Below, piece after piece: positions 1 to 12,774 of a stretch of DNA of 64,000 nucleotides. Numbering within the stretch: the stretch's first letter is position 1; every line of letters starts with the position of its first letter. Under the pieces are notes generated by a model. The model searched no databases and was not told the origin of the DNA. It saw nothing but the letters and a program-made list of their open reading frames with translations. The stretch is from Breviolum minutum Mf 1.05b.01. Taxonomy: Eukaryota; Sar; Dinophyceae; Suessiales; Symbiodiniaceae. Position numbers and translations under genes: made by a program. Location: contig DF239752.1 of the NCBI GenBank assembly GCA_000507305.1, positions 95,446 to 159,445 on the forward strand, in the 5' to 3' direction.

Positions 1-680
1 TTTTTTTTTTTTTTTTTTCACCATTCAGTATACCTTTTTTTCAACACAATATTAAAAAATACGGCTTTGCTATACCTTTGGCTTAGGAACCAAGGCCATA
101 TATAATTATATAAGGTTATATTTGCCCAAATATGGTTATATGTGACCGATTTTTTGGTCATATTGAAAGTACAGCTTCGATTTTTGTTTGATAATTTTTC
201 TATCCGTTATGGTTTTTTTTAATCAAGATCCAAAAACTGCCATTTATGGGATTTAGCCATAATAACCAAAGATAAATAGGATTCTGGGTTTCCAGGTATA
301 TAATTTCACATTCGAAAACATATCAGCCCACTCATCGCCTCTAGAATTTGTGAGGCAAAACGGAGGGGTTCTAACAAGGATAATCCAGATTAGAACGCTA
401 TAAGAACACTCGGTAGAGTGCTCCATCCGTCAATTTGATTCGTTTATCTACTTAAACTGTGCATCGCTAGGTGTCCTTCTCCGGAGCCGACCATCCAAAA
501 TGGCACACAAAATGGTTCAAAATGTCCCTACATGTCGTACATGTACCGGGTTTTGACTGCAACCCAATTGACATCATCAAAATATAAATATCAATATCAA
601 TATATATATATATAAACAAGCTTAAAAATTGATAATAAAAATTTGCGTCTGTGCTATCATTAATATATATATTAATATCA
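1..680. other. AT-rich DNA, no gene seen
   Basis: The window opens with 18 T residues followed by strongly AT-rich sequence, ending in a TA/ATATCA-rich patch around 575-615. Base composition is unlike the gene-bearing part of the window. No open frame here resembles a known protein. Confidence 0.6.
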
Positions 681-1389
681 TTACAAAAGGGGCAAATTAT
701 TCTGCAGCACTTGTCTGTCTTTTCCAGATCTATTTATCGATTTTTAATCAATTTTGCGTCAGAAAGCATTGGCATGTGCTTCTTGAGTTGGTATTGATGT
801 ACAATTCCGACAGGCCAACGCGCGTCCAAGTGCGTCCACGCGTGGACATATCTCTGAAGAAACAAGTAGGGTTAGGCCATGCACAGCACGGCAACAATTC
901 CATGTGGATCAGCAGCACATGTTTGCGCTGCCAAGCCAGGTCTTTGGTGATTCCTGCAATGCCTCAACAATCCTATCAATTCACTTGCACATTTGTTATT
1001 AACGTGTATCTGTTCAAGAGAAGACTACGAGGATGTTGGAGAGAGCAAGGAGGCACATTTCACAAATATCAAAACACAAAATATGAATTTAAAACAATCC
1101 GCCCAACGAAACCGTTCATCACAAATGCCCTCACTTGCTACGCGGTCTATGTTGCCAAGCAAAAGCCTGCATTTCTGGATGCCTAGAGGTCAGAAGGCCT
1201 TGTGCCCTCACTGCGGCACTTCACCCATGCGCAGGCTAGCTTTGTGCATGGCAACTATGTCACTAGAAGGGAAGAAAGGCGACGGAGCCTGAGTCCACGA
1301 GGCAGAAAAGGATACAAATTCAGGACGATCTTGCACGAAAAAAAACATGTAAGAATGCAGACATATTGGACATATTTTACTATTTTTGA

Positions 1390-1487
1390 TATCTATATAT
1401 CTTGTATATATATATATATATATATATATGTGCTCTGACAGTATATATATATATATCGATAAATAAAAAAATAAATGAATAAATGAA

Positions 1488-1534
<47 letters not shown>
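1390..1534. repeat. (TA)n and (AAAT)n simple repeats
   Basis: Two TA runs (about 1408-1428 and 1441-1457) are followed by a long AAAT/AATA tetranucleotide array up to about 1533. The open frames crossing it translate as YI or FIYL repeats and are repeat artefacts. Confidence 0.95.
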
Positions 1535-1535
<1 letters not shown>

Positions 1536-1540
1536 GTGAT

Positions 1541-4500
1541 ACTGCTAATATTCTCGAACATTCTCCAATCTATTGGAGGGTATTGGAGGAATTTATTCTT
1601 GGAATCTGGATCTAACAAGACTGCGGCTCTGACCGAGCTCCTCCTAATTCGCGGAGGGCTCTTGTTTGCCTTGACCAAGCTCAATACTTGTCCAACCTGC
1701 TTCCCCTACAAGCTATGACGACAACTCAGCTCAGCGCCTGCTTGTAAATGTATGATGCAGAATCTCCATGGCCTAAAAAAAACATGTTTCTGCATGGGGC
1801 AAAGTTGGACAAAGTGAGTTGATTGCAACAGTTGTTGTGATTTTTGTTGAACAAACTAAACAAGAATCAGACTATTCAATGATAACGTAGGCTCTATTGA
1901 ATCAAAAAAGCCTGCTTTCGAAGTGCTAGGTGGAGACCATGGAGATGCTGTGGAGCTCAGCGAGCTCCTGGCGAGATGTCTGCGAGGCCATAGTGGGAGG
2001 ACAGCGGGGGCAGCGACTCAAAACGTGGTGGGGTGGCCCTGCCCACGAAGGTGTTTGCCACGTGCTTGTTGCTGGACTATCCTGATGCACCAAAATGCTA
2101 GAAACTGATGGAAACTATCCAGGAACCTACATGAACTGCTACCAAGAAATTTGGCATGCAGTGAACCACTGCGTTTCACCAGTGGTTCATGCCTGAGATG
2201 TCGCTGCAATGAGCAGTTTCGCATGCTCCAACAAGTTGGGTTCCGTGAAAAAGGACTTGGCGGAGGGAATTGGCGAAGACGCTCCAACCTGGCAGCGGTC
2301 CATAGCATGGGGACCACGGATACCACTCACGGACCGAAGGACATCTTGGCACCCCAACCAGGGGGGCTGTATTGGCGTGGCCCCATGCCTACAAGGTCAC
2401 CGTAATTCCATGAAGGTGTTCCTCCATCAACTCTCTGGTGCCCAGCTTTAGGGATGCATCTCCGCACCTTGTGCTTCTTCTGAGAGAGGTCCGCTAGGTG
2501 TGAGCCAGAACTTTGGAATGTTTCAGGCCAAGAAAAGCCTCAGCAAGCTTTGAAAAGCACCCTTGTATCTACCTGTTACTAACATCATCTGTGGCTGCGG
2601 ATTACTGTAGTGGCGTTGCACTGAAATTTGGAATTCAGAAACCCTGGTTTGAGATCGTTGTAGTCGGAGTCAGAGATGACCATGTGCTTGTGAAGCTTGG
2701 GCTCTCATTCACAGGCACTTTTCCAGCACCAGTTCCCAAAGAGCCAAATGCACCTTTACCGGTACCAGAAATCAAGCAAGTTGGTGTTTCTGCATTGTGA
2801 TACATCCTGTGCTTTTCCTCACTCTTTCAATCTCCACCTCGTGGCGAAAGCATTTTGGATGGCGAGCTCCAAGATGAAATGTTTTGCAGCAGGTCGGGCA
2901 GTGGCCTGAGCGAACCCAGGACCCTCAGTCAGGAAACTTGTAAGTTTCCAAACTGTGGGCAAATTGAGCCCAAGACCCGAATAGGGATTGTTTGCTGGAA
3001 GCCTTGGGAGAATCAATAGCTTCAATGATGGATCTGCTCACATGCCAGCTATCAGCTATAAAGCCATGCCTCGGTGAGCTTGCGCATCTCCTCTGCCAGC
3101 CATGCAGTGTGTTTTCGATTCGCCGCCTGGAAAAAGTCGATATTGCGATGGTTTTCCTTGAGGGGCAAAGGAAATTGACAAAGCAAAGTCAGTGCGGAAG
3201 TACACCGAAAGCTTCACATAGCTTCACTAATCTTTTTCAACGGCAGATATCAAGGATGTCGGTTGGTTGCTTGGCAGGTTGGTTTGTACTTACCGAAGAA
3301 CGGTTCGTGAAGGCTCAAGCATGAAGGCCAGCCTCATTGAACGGTCGGCAAGCTGGTGCCTACCAGAACATCCAAGACCAGCGGAGTTGCAGCTGAACTG
3401 CGCGCCCTCACCAGAATTACATGTGATATATATATATATATATATACATGTGTAATGGTACCTGTGCCTGCCACTCTTCTTCGAAATCTTGCTGCAACTC
3501 CTGGCACACAATGTCACACTGGAAAGAAAAATCTCTTGACCAATGGGCTTTTCATGTCCTGGCAAATTGGATGGCCACTCTGGATGGAGGACCGGAACTC
3601 ATCCCGATCCTCGGCGCGAAGAGGAATCCAACGATCGAGGGTTTTTATCACCTGAAACGTTCCCTCAACGCAACCCGCAAGCGACCCCTGAGACTCTCAC
3701 GCAAGCGACACAGAATGGGCTCAAGAAATCTGAAAGAAGGAGGTGACCATGCTGATCCACAAGGACATTGTCCGCCTCACGTGGAACTGGGCACTCACCC
3801 ATGGGTGACATTGTTCAAATCTTTTCCGACCACATTTCTTCAGATGTCTTGCATATTTGCTGGTAGGGGGGAGCAAATCTGTTGCTGTTCCTGGATTAAG
3901 CCACTTCTCAAACAAAGTAGTTATGGAACAAGACATAAGAAACCAAGATCAATAACGACCACCAGGCTGCCAGAAGCAACACAACAACCACCCCTGCGGT
4001 CCTTGAAGTCACCATGTCTTCTACCATGTAACTCCTGAAAGTGCCTCCAACCCGCAGAAAGCTGTGGCATCGTGATGTGTCTTCGGGAGTCTTCCACCAT
4101 GACTTTCACCTGACATGTTCTCGGTGCCTGCCAAGGCTTGCAGCCTGTCGCACCAACGCCCGGAGGGCTCTGAAATGCTCACAGTTCACCTGCACAGGTC
4201 GTCGTCAAATGAAAAAAAATCGGGCAAGTCGTCGGACGTCATCGACTTCGCCAAATCCACCTGATCATCTTCAAGCGCTCTGTGTTCCGAGCAGGAAGCA
4301 GCTGACCGTCTGACACCTTAGCTGCTTAGCTGCTTAGCTGCGGCCGGATCCTGGGATAAACAAGAAAGATCACCATTTCCAAGTCTCCGGCCACAAGGGT
4401 GAGTGCGCTCAAAGTCGCGGCAAAGGTCTGCGATTGATTGGCATCCGGGGATAAAGTTGAAGACCAACACCTGCCAAGTTCGCAACTGCACTCTTTTTCG

Positions 4501-7500
4501 CAACTGATTCAAATGAATTTCAAATGATCGAAATAATGTGGCTTTGTTCAAGCGGTTCCGACGTCGGAAGCCTCGCAAACATAGTGTTTTGATGTATTGG
4601 CTTTGCACAGAAAGGCCGCTTGCGGACAAAGTATGTGATTGTCCTCTTACAGGCAACCAGGGCAACCAAGGGCGCAAAAGGAATGGCGCTGCATGTGACT
4701 TCCTGTCCTGATAGATGCTTGGGAAGTGATGACGAAGCCTTTCGGCCTCCAAGACTTCGCTACAATCTCCGCCAGCACCACCATGTGGCCTTGCAATCTC
4801 CAAGCATCTCAGAAGCAAATCTTCAATTGAGTTGGATTGGATGCACACATCTCCTATCAAACAGCAGGTGCTTGTTTTGCTTTCCACCTGATGCACTTTG
4901 CAAGCTTGCCACCGAGTTCAATCATAAAGACCTTGGGATAATATCATCTGTGCCGAGAAGCTCCACAAGCCCTTAAGCTTTAAACAAAACTCTACTGACG
5001 CTATTAAGATTGTGGCGTGATTGAAGCCACCACACCACAAACGCTTGGCACCTTTTGCAGAAGCACTACCAAAGATAGATGATAGACCGTCCTTGGCAAA
5101 TGGCAAGGATCTTGAGATGAACCGGTGGAAAAACGAACTGATGCTTCCAGTGAAGATGTGTGAAGCTACTCGACACATTCAAGGCCATAACGGCTCCAAA
5201 CACATTCAGCAGGGCGGATGGGAGACTCTCTTCGTTGGCCTTCAGAACCTGCGAGTCATTGGCATCACTCTTGGCGTCTCTTCAAACACATGGCCGACAT
5301 GGCCATGCAGTCAGTTGAGTCGAGCCCAACTTGGCCTCTTCCAGGTCTGCCATCAAAGTCAACGTGCTCACAGCATCAGTCGATGGCTTACTGGCCATGC
5401 GCGAAGCCTCGGCATCTGTGCTGCATCATGCAATCATGCCGCATCACGATCGCCAGGATCGCATGGCATGGCATGGCATGGCATGGCATCCTTGCCTCCA
5501 CTGCTTTGCAGCAGCTGCAGTCCTTGAGCTCTGTGGGGTGCTTCATCTCCACCATTGAATGCCTAGCTCCTTAAAACACAAACTTGTTGACTTGCAACAG
5601 GTTCGCAAAGTGGATCAAGGATTGAGGATGATGTGAGGTGCCAGGTGTGATCTCACTATGAAGCTTTATTGCCAGTACTTGTTCCGAATCTGACTGAATC
5701 CGATGCCAGCGATGCCAGCCTCCAACTGGAAGTAGCGGACCGGTACATGCTGCAGATATCACTGGTGCCTAAACAGGAAACGCAGCATGGGTTTCGGGTT
5801 TTATGTCTATATGAGAAAACGACAGCATACCATCCAAGGGCAGTGGTTCTCCGGCCTCCTTTTTGGCCCAAATCATGGGAGACCAAGCATGTTGGTTCAG
5901 GCCAGTCTCTCCCAAGTTTTTCATGTCGAAGCTCTGTGCCACAGGCCTGTGACAACATCTTAGAAGCTCAAGGGCTGTGTCAAACATAAGTGGCAAGCAT
6001 TTCAAACAACTGATGGCTGACAAAATGCCAAGGCCTTGGTTTCAACTCCCAAAAATAAAGAGAGCTCAAAGATCACACTGTCCTACCTGCTTGGTTGACT
6101 TGGTTGGCTCAGTCTTGGGCTGAAGCAGCATGCCTCACAAAAAGTTCAGCACTTGCACACCCAACCCACTGATGTTAGCAGCGACCCAATGAGCCTCCAA
6201 GTCTGGACGGGAGACCCTGTGGCTGCAGCACCTGATGAAGGATGTTTCTTAACAAAGGCACCCACTGGCTCGTTGAAGGGTTACATTGCTGCAAACTGAC
6301 AAAGGAATCCACACAAAAAATTTCATCTTTGCCTTGTTGACCTTCTTCATTAACTCAGTCATGCAACTGTCGACCATGCGACCATGCTGGGCCCATCACC
6401 CCCAAAAAGGGCTCTGCACCAAGCCCACGCTTTGTCTGTGTCCACTTCTGGATGGCCTGAGTCAGCCGGGAAGGGAAAACATGTTCACAAACACCCGGCC
6501 CATGCTGAGAGCTGGGCCTGGGAAGAACCTGCACGAGTCACGAGAAAAGTCACCAAACAAAAGTTCCAAACAGCACTTTTAGCTTCGCCGCGCGGGGTTG
6601 GGGCGAAGCTGCCATGCTCTTGAGATACTGCCATTTTGACATGTGGGTTTTGCCGGCCTGTCTTGACTTCTGAGGGCTAGAAGCAGAAAGCACGTCATTG
6701 TGCAGGGAGAGCTTCTCTGGGTCTGCAGGTGTCCATAGCATCTTGGCCTTGCTTCACGTATGAAATTTGCCACAAAATCCAGCAATCGATAACACAACAA
6801 CGCAAAGGATATCGAGCATTCTCTAAAGTCCATTCACTGCTCAATTTTGCAGCAACGGGAATTCTTGTTCGTCACTCTTAGTCATCAAGCCGTCCCACAC
6901 AGGTTTTATGGGCTTTATCTATTATATGGGGGCTCGATCGATTTGCAGCTTTCAAGGCACCTTGGAAACAAGCACCGGTTTCGTTCCCTTCCCTTGATCT
7001 GGAAAGGTGCAGTCCGGTGCGAAAAAAGAAGCTCTTCGCTCAAAGACGAGGACCCTGCATCGGGAATGTGGTCATAAAAGTGGCACCTGATGATTTTTCC
7101 GCGTTTTCACTCTTAGACTGCACAATTGCAGCAAACTGCTGTACCCAAGCACTGCAAGTGGGAGAGCTGAGCTTGCAAATTTCCAAACATCATTCTTCAG
7201 CTATGAACATAATGAAGTTTGAAAAGCATGCCCACCTTGCTGGTACTCGCTTTAAAGGTAGACTGCAAAATGCAAAATTGAGTCTTGGATTGTTTGAGCT
7301 AAGGTGAGACACGGCTCGCGCTGTCAAAGGACTGCTTGCCCCTCACTGACGCCTGGGCAGCTACCGCAGGGAGCAATGACAAATTGCAATGAACTCAACA
7401 AACAGATTTGCAGCGTGTCAGAGCACACTAAACAGCTGTGACCTCTGCGCGCATTCTACAGTGACAGTAGAACTTTGGCACCGTGATTCGGGTAAGGGAA

Positions 7501-9070
7501 CAAATACGTACCTAGTACCTGTGTGCTTATCATTGATTTCTGTGTCGAAGATGGGCAAAATTCTTTGTGCGACTTCGCGGCAACCGAGCTGTTTTGTCGT
7601 TCTTGATGGTCACCATGGTCAAAGCGAGGATTGCAGCAGGCAGAAGGACGCAGAAGCAACATGTCACCCAGGCTGAAGTCCACCCAGCAACACGGCAACC
7701 CCTGCAGATCAATGGAAAGAGAAACTTCCAACAAGTCACTCAACACGTCGCTGGTTGACAGCCAAATGTAGGCAACATGAAGTTTGGGAAGAAGTTTGGA
7801 CGAATGGCTACACTCTTGACATGGGCTCGACAGAAGCGGGATCACACACATCATGTCCTAGTCCTTGTCCTATTCAGGGTTGGATCAACAACAAAAAAAA
7901 CAATGTTTCCGCAACATCATGGGAGCATGGTCCAGTAAATTTGGCAGACTGAGGGCAGAACAATGAGGTGATCACCGAAAGGATGGCTGACGCTGGGATC
8001 GCGATTCTCCACAGTTCCTCGCCCATGGTCGGAATCACTCCTCCCGAAGATGTAGCCATGACGCCGCCTGGACCAGTTCACACCAAAAAAAAAACATGCC
8101 AAGGCTGACCATCACAATGCCAACAAAAATGTACAGTAAGTATACTGTAAGTCGGCTGTCCCTGGAGCCTACGATCCCCACAAAGACTCAATTAAGTATT
8201 CTGCAGCCGAAGTAACCGCACAAACTGGCGAAACCTAGCAAACTGTAAAGGCCAAGGAGGTTATCCTCGTAGAACAAGAAGGCAGCGGCTCCGATGTGCA
8301 CATACTGCCAAACATTGTCCACAACAACCTGAAACAACGAATGGCACGATTTCATGCAAAGGGGACCAATTCAGGATCTAAAGCAAGTACTCAGCATCAG
8401 ACTGACACAGTTTCTTGGATGTTGTACCCTTTCTTGGTCGAAGAGGTTGTTGTTGTTGGCAAGCCTTCTTCTGACATTGTGTCTTCACAACAGGTTTTAC
8501 TTGGTACTCTTTGCCAAGGCTATAGCGGCCCTGTCAAAAGCCAGCGCTGCGGCAATGTCAAATGGACCCATTGGCCTGCGATTATCTCTGTCCTTTTGCG
8601 GGACACATACAAGTCTCCTTTGCATGCTGGACGTAAATGACTGTCGTCATGGATTCTCACGATGTCGTGCTCATACAAATTAGAACTGGGGTGCGTGACG
8701 GAGACGCAAAAAACAATGTAAAGGAGATACAGAATCCAATCTGGAGCGTTGAGCCCAGCGCTTGCAAAGAAGAAACCGATGCAAATGCTGCTAAGTCTTT
8801 CAGCTCAGCCACGCGGAGTTCAGAAAAGAAAAACCCAGTGACCAGGAATTCGGAAGCAAAACATGTGCTGTTGATGTCATAGCCTACGAAGCCATGAAAC
8901 GATTAGCGCTTGCACTTTTACGTCCTTACACTAACATACGCTAACAACATGTTTCAACACATTTCCCAAAACCCGTGTCTTGGGCACGTGTCTTGAACGC
9001 CGTCCTCAACTTAAGGCAGGTGTCCTGCACACAGTGCGATGCCTTCCGACGGGTAGATTGCACCATCCTA
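1541..9070. other. Intergenic region, no recognisable gene
   Basis: I read all frames across this 7.5-kb stretch and found no protein family, RNA gene or transposon protein I can name. Open frames are short, overlap on both strands and lack domain-like composition. It contains a short TA run at about 3425-3447 and a GCATG pentanucleotide array at 5460-5490. Unidentified exons could be hidden here, because exons in this genome are often only 30-80 bases. Confidence 0.5.
5460..5490. repeat. (GCATG)n pentanucleotide array
   Basis: Six tandem copies of the unit GCATG are visible. Confidence 0.9.
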
Positions 9071-9088
9071 GCCGCGGCATGCCGCGGC
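9071..9088. repeat. 18-bp perfect GC-rich palindrome
   Basis: GCCGCGGCATGCCGCGGC equals its own reverse complement. It lies about 90 bases upstream of the spliced-leader relict. No function can be assigned. Confidence 0.85.
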
Positions 9089-9173
9089 CACGTTGAGAAC
9101 TCCACGTGCATTGTACACACTATTGCGAGGGTGTGAAAATATGAATTTACGCAATCAGATAGCACAGAATGTG

Positions 9174-9212
9174 ATTGCTCAAGCCTCTTGGCTCAAACCA
9201 TTTTGGTTCAAG
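9174..9212 (+). other. Tandem relict spliced-leader sequences
   Basis: Three consecutive decayed copies of the 3' part of the dinoflagellate spliced leader (core CCATTTTGGCTCAAG) lie head to tail. The first is partial and ends GCTCAAG (9177-9183). The second is CCTCTTGGCTCAA (9184-9196). The third is CCATTTTGGTTCAAG (9198-9212, one mismatch). In dinoflagellates such relicts are known to mark processed, trans-spliced mRNAs that were reverse-transcribed back into the genome and spliced again. The plus-strand sequence after 9212 would then be an old retroposed gene, but I do not recognise a protein in it. Confidence 0.65.
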
Positions 9213-11140
9213 CGGCGCATTTTTTTTCAGTCCAACATGTTTGTTGCTCATTCCGCTCTTATTCTCGATGCGTCCAGGTGTGTGCTCTGAAGAACCCTCG
9301 CAACGTGATAGCATACCAGGAACAAAGTCCTACAGCAGCTGGCACCAAAGCCCCGGATCGATACGAAGCAACGAGAGCAACGAGAGCTGGAGCTGGAAGG
9401 CAGGATTTGATCCCTGACATTTCAGTCAGTGACTTTGAACGGGAGTTTTGAAGTTCGTCGTTGTGGTTCCGCAATTCAACGCGGATTGCCAAAAAGGGCA
9501 CACCGGAAAATACCGGAAAGGAGGCACAGGCGAGCTGCAGCTCACAACCTGTGTCATATCTGCTTGATCTGGAGAACTGTGTTGGAGCGGCGGGATTCAA
9601 AAGGAATAGGGGCGCGGCTGCGCGGTGTAGCTGGCTCAGAAGATTTGTGCGAATGCGCGGTGTGAACCATTTGTACGTGACATGAATTTTCCTCCGGTCG
9701 ACCTAACCGTGCTCGATGTCCGTTTGATTCTTCTGAAATGTTGCATTTTTTTCGCTCTTCGAGCGATCAGTTTTATGATTCCTATAATGTGTTTTCCTGC
9801 ATCTTGTGGCGGATTCTTCCCGCGGGCGAAAATCATTGCATTACCAACATTGTCAACTTGAGCATTTGCTACCGTCGGATTTGCCACACAGTGTGCCGGC
9901 TGAGTCAGATCTACATCTCTAAACGACCTCGCCTCCTTATCTTGTTAACACGTGGATTTGATTTGATGTGAGGGGGGCAGTATGCTAATTTTCTGCCCTA
10001 GAAAGCCGAATGGCCCACAAAATAGATCAAATTGGATAGGTGAAAGCATAACGCGCTGCGGAGCAGGGGGCACACAAAGTTTTCGAAACACGAACGCGTC
10101 ACTTTCCCATCACATCGCCTGGCCACTCGCGTGCCGAATTATATATGTTTGTGTTGGAAGTGTTTATTCCGGAACTTGCCACTTTCGGCCGGCAATTGCA
10201 CGCAAGGAAAAACTGTTTTGAGACCTTCTCCTATGGAAGTCCTATGTTTGCGACATATCTAGCAAAACACATGATACGGCTCATTACCAAATCAATGCAC
10301 AAATATTTGGGGGTCGAAATTTGCTCGACAATCCCGGTGGAATTTGTCCATCGTTTTGCAAAGTGTTCTGATGTTCGCAAGCACCCAGACATTTTTTCAT
10401 CAACGACCGGAAGGTGGTGGCATGTAGCGACTGAGGCGTCATGCTTCAATGTTTGTTGCCCTGTATCGCCATGGGGTCAGACTGGCGTAGGTGAAAAGGA
10501 AATCGTGGATGGAGACAAACTAAGCAATTTGTGTCGGAAATGTGGATGAATGCTCATGGTTTTTAACTCGGGACACCATGAACCCAAAAAAAAAAATTAT
10601 CAATTTCACCATTGCAAATCTTCAGTTCACGACCGCCGTCGAGGGTAAATGTTCATCAAAGGACTTAAACTACACAAATTGCGGGCGTCGAGGAACAAAT
10701 CGCCAAGGACGCCGGAGATGCCAAATCATTATACGAGTAGGGCCCGGACAAGCCGGGGGCGGAAGTCTCAAAAAAACAAAATTATAATTTGCCCATAGAA
10801 TGCGCGCAAGGCGACCGACCAGCGCGATGCCCAAACCATTTCCTTGCTGTGAACGAACCTTCTGCTGTTCCATGGTGGTGATGTGACCTGTTTTAATGTC
10901 ATGAAGTTGCTTGCGGCGTGAGTTGTGAGGTGACATGGGGCGAGCTATTGTGGTTAGTTGCGACGTGGCATAATGTGCTGGTCATGTCATTTGATGCGAT
11001 GTGTTTTTTTCCCCGCACCTTTTTCCCGCAGTTGTGTCATGTCACGTGATGCAACGCGATGTCATGTGATGCGCGCTCCTGTGAAGACCTGTCATCTGTT
11101 GTGCCCCGCAATGGGATGGAATGTTATGAGCTTAAAACAC
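9213..11140. other. No recognisable gene; possible retroposed remnant
   Basis: If the spliced-leader relict is real, the sequence immediately downstream on the plus strand is the retroposed body. Plus-strand open frames at 9188-9451, 9429-9665 and 10145-10549 show no domain I recognise. Near 11036-11072 the phrase GTCAYGTGATGC recurs in a degenerate short repeat. Confidence 0.4.
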
Positions 11141-11144
11141 CATT

Positions 11145-11235
11145 ATTCTCTAAAGAACTACTCTGTACTGCAAAGTACTACTCCAGTACAACTCCGTACT
11201 ACAAAGTCCTGCTCCAGTACTACTCCAATATTAAA
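11145..11235. repeat. Degenerate TACTACTCC-type short tandem repeat
   Basis: Phrases such as AAGTACTACTCCAGTAC recur four or five times just ahead of the 21-bp minisatellite. It may be an older, diverged edge of the same array. Confidence 0.6.
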
Positions 11236-11304
11236 TTTAACCCGCGTAGAACCCAAACAGTTAAGACAATACCAGTGAGAAAATCGTCGCTCAAAAATTG
11301 CAGT

Positions 11305-12275
11305 TTTGCAATTTGAAAATCTACTTTTTGGTACTTCAAGTAGGCTTTTGTACGTCGAAGGTATACTTGTGTACTTCGAATATATATTTTTATACTTTGT
11401 AAAAATGTTTCTGTACTTCGAAGGTATACCTTTGTTCATCAAAACCGTATTTCGAAAGTATATTTTTTTAAAATTCGAAAATATATTTTTGTACTTCGAA
11501 GGTACTTTGAAGTCATAATTTTGCACTTTGGAAGCTATTTAGTACCTTCGCGAAAAATATAATCGTTCACTTCGAAAGTGTACTTTCGCACTTAAAAAGT
11601 ATACGGTTGTACGTTGAAAGTGCAATTTTGCACTTTGGAAGTAAAATGGTGCACTTCGAAAAGTCTACATTTGTACTTCGAAAGTATACTTTTGCACTTC
11701 AAAGGTATACTTTTGTATTTCGAAAAAAAATATTTCGAAAGACACTTTTGTACTTCGACTGTATACTTCTTTGTACTTCGAAGGTGTACTTTTGTATTTA
11801 CGAAAAAAACTACCTTTGTACTTCGACAATATATTTTTTTGTACTTTGAAATTATAATTGTGTACTTCGAAAGTCTACTTTTGCACTTCGAAATAATACT
11901 TTTATACTTCGAAGGTATACTTTTCTATTTCGGAAGTATACTTTTGTACTTTGAAGTCATAATTTTGCACTGTGGAAGTATACTTTTGTACTTCGAAGGT
12001 ATATGTTTATACTTCGGAAGTATATTTTTTTACTTCGGAAGTGAATTTTTCCACTTTGAAGGTATATTTTTGCACTTTAAAGGTCTAATGTGTGAAAGTA
12101 GCCTTTTGCATTTTGAAATTATAATTTTGCAATTTAAAAGGATATTTTTTTTCTTCCACTTTTGGTATTTCAAGTAAGTTTTTGTATATTTTTGTTTTTC
12201 CTCGCACCTTTTTCCGCAACCGTCTCTGTATTTTGAAGGTATGCTTTTATACTTCGAAATATACTTTTTCACTTT
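11305..12275. repeat. 21-bp minisatellite (TACTTCGAAAGTATACTTTTG)
   Basis: About 970 bases are built of a degenerate 21-bp unit carrying the self-complementary words TTCGAA, GTATAC and often GTAC. Because the unit is a multiple of three, frames stay open on both strands: about 187 codons on the plus strand as a seven-residue repeat like YFESILL, and KYKNIPS-like repeats on the minus strand. Both-strand openness and absence of flanking domains argue for non-coding satellite. The array stops at a retrotransposon tail and resumes at 12661. Confidence 0.9.
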
Positions 12276-12288
12276 TGAGGAAATATCA

Positions 12289-12660
12289 AGTCGCCATGGC
12301 TTAAAATCATTGTCTGCCGTATGTTTGGAACAACACTGGAAATTTGCTCACCATGTTTCTAACTTGCCAAGGGAGCGATGGGTTGTGCGTGCAATGAATT
12401 GGTTCCCGGAAAACGCTCGACGAGTTGGACGGCCTGCTTACACATGGGATTCGATGATTCAGCACTTCTGCAGGCACAAACAAATGGGAAACTGGCGAGA
12501 ACGTGCCCAGAACATTTCTTTTTGGATGAGCCAATTCGATGATTTTCTTTCGTTCACTGACACCTGATGAACGTGAAATGTAGATATCATTTGTTGTGCT
12601 TGCCTGCGCCCTGAAAGGGCTGCCAATTTTGGCATGCAGGTCTCACTCTCTCACTCACTT
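12289..12660 (+). mobile_element. Non-LTR retrotransposon 3' end, copy 1 (decayed)
   Basis: The frame ending at 12567 carries the C-terminal tail typical of non-LTR retrotransposon polyproteins: HWKFAHHVSNLPRERW, then a V-G-R-P motif followed by TWD at about 12430-12455, then NWRERAQN. The reverse transcriptase core itself is absent, so the copy is 5'-truncated, as usual for target-primed insertion. It is followed by a structured 3' untranslated end (12603-12640) and a CT/CACT-rich tail to about 12660. It interrupts the 21-bp minisatellite, which resumes immediately afterwards. The family assignment rests on motif recognition and a parallel copy nearby. Confidence 0.7.
12603..12640 (+). ncRNA. 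Retrotransposon 3'-end three-way RNA fold, copy 1
   Basis: The sequence folds as a closed multiloop. The outer stem is CCTGC (12603-12607) with GCAGG (12636-12640). The first arm is GCCC-TGAAA-GGGC (12608-12620). The second arm is TGCCAA-TT-TTGGCA (12621-12634). The same architecture appears in copy 2 at the same distance from its stop codon. By analogy with other non-LTR elements it may be the mark by which reverse transcriptase recognises its own RNA; that role is inference. Confidence 0.7.
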
Positions 12661-12705
12661 TCTTCGGAAGTGTATTTTAATACTTCGGAAGTCTACTTTC
12701 GCTCT
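12661..12705. repeat. Resumed fragment of the 21-bp minisatellite
   Basis: TTCGGAAGTGTATTTTAATACTTCGGAAGTCTAC-type sequence (split here across 12664-12697) matches the minisatellite left of the retrotransposon tail. It shows that copy 1 inserted into a once continuous array. Confidence 0.75.
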
Positions 12706-12774
12706 GACCTTGTCTCGCCGCAAGGCATTGCAGTATCCAACAGCATGACCTTCACATCACAATGTTGAATTCCG

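Noticed and set aside
11614..12177. A 187-codon LYFEG-repeat protein gene
   Set aside because: A 21-bp repeat keeps frames open on both strands, and there is no non-repeat domain or credible gene context.
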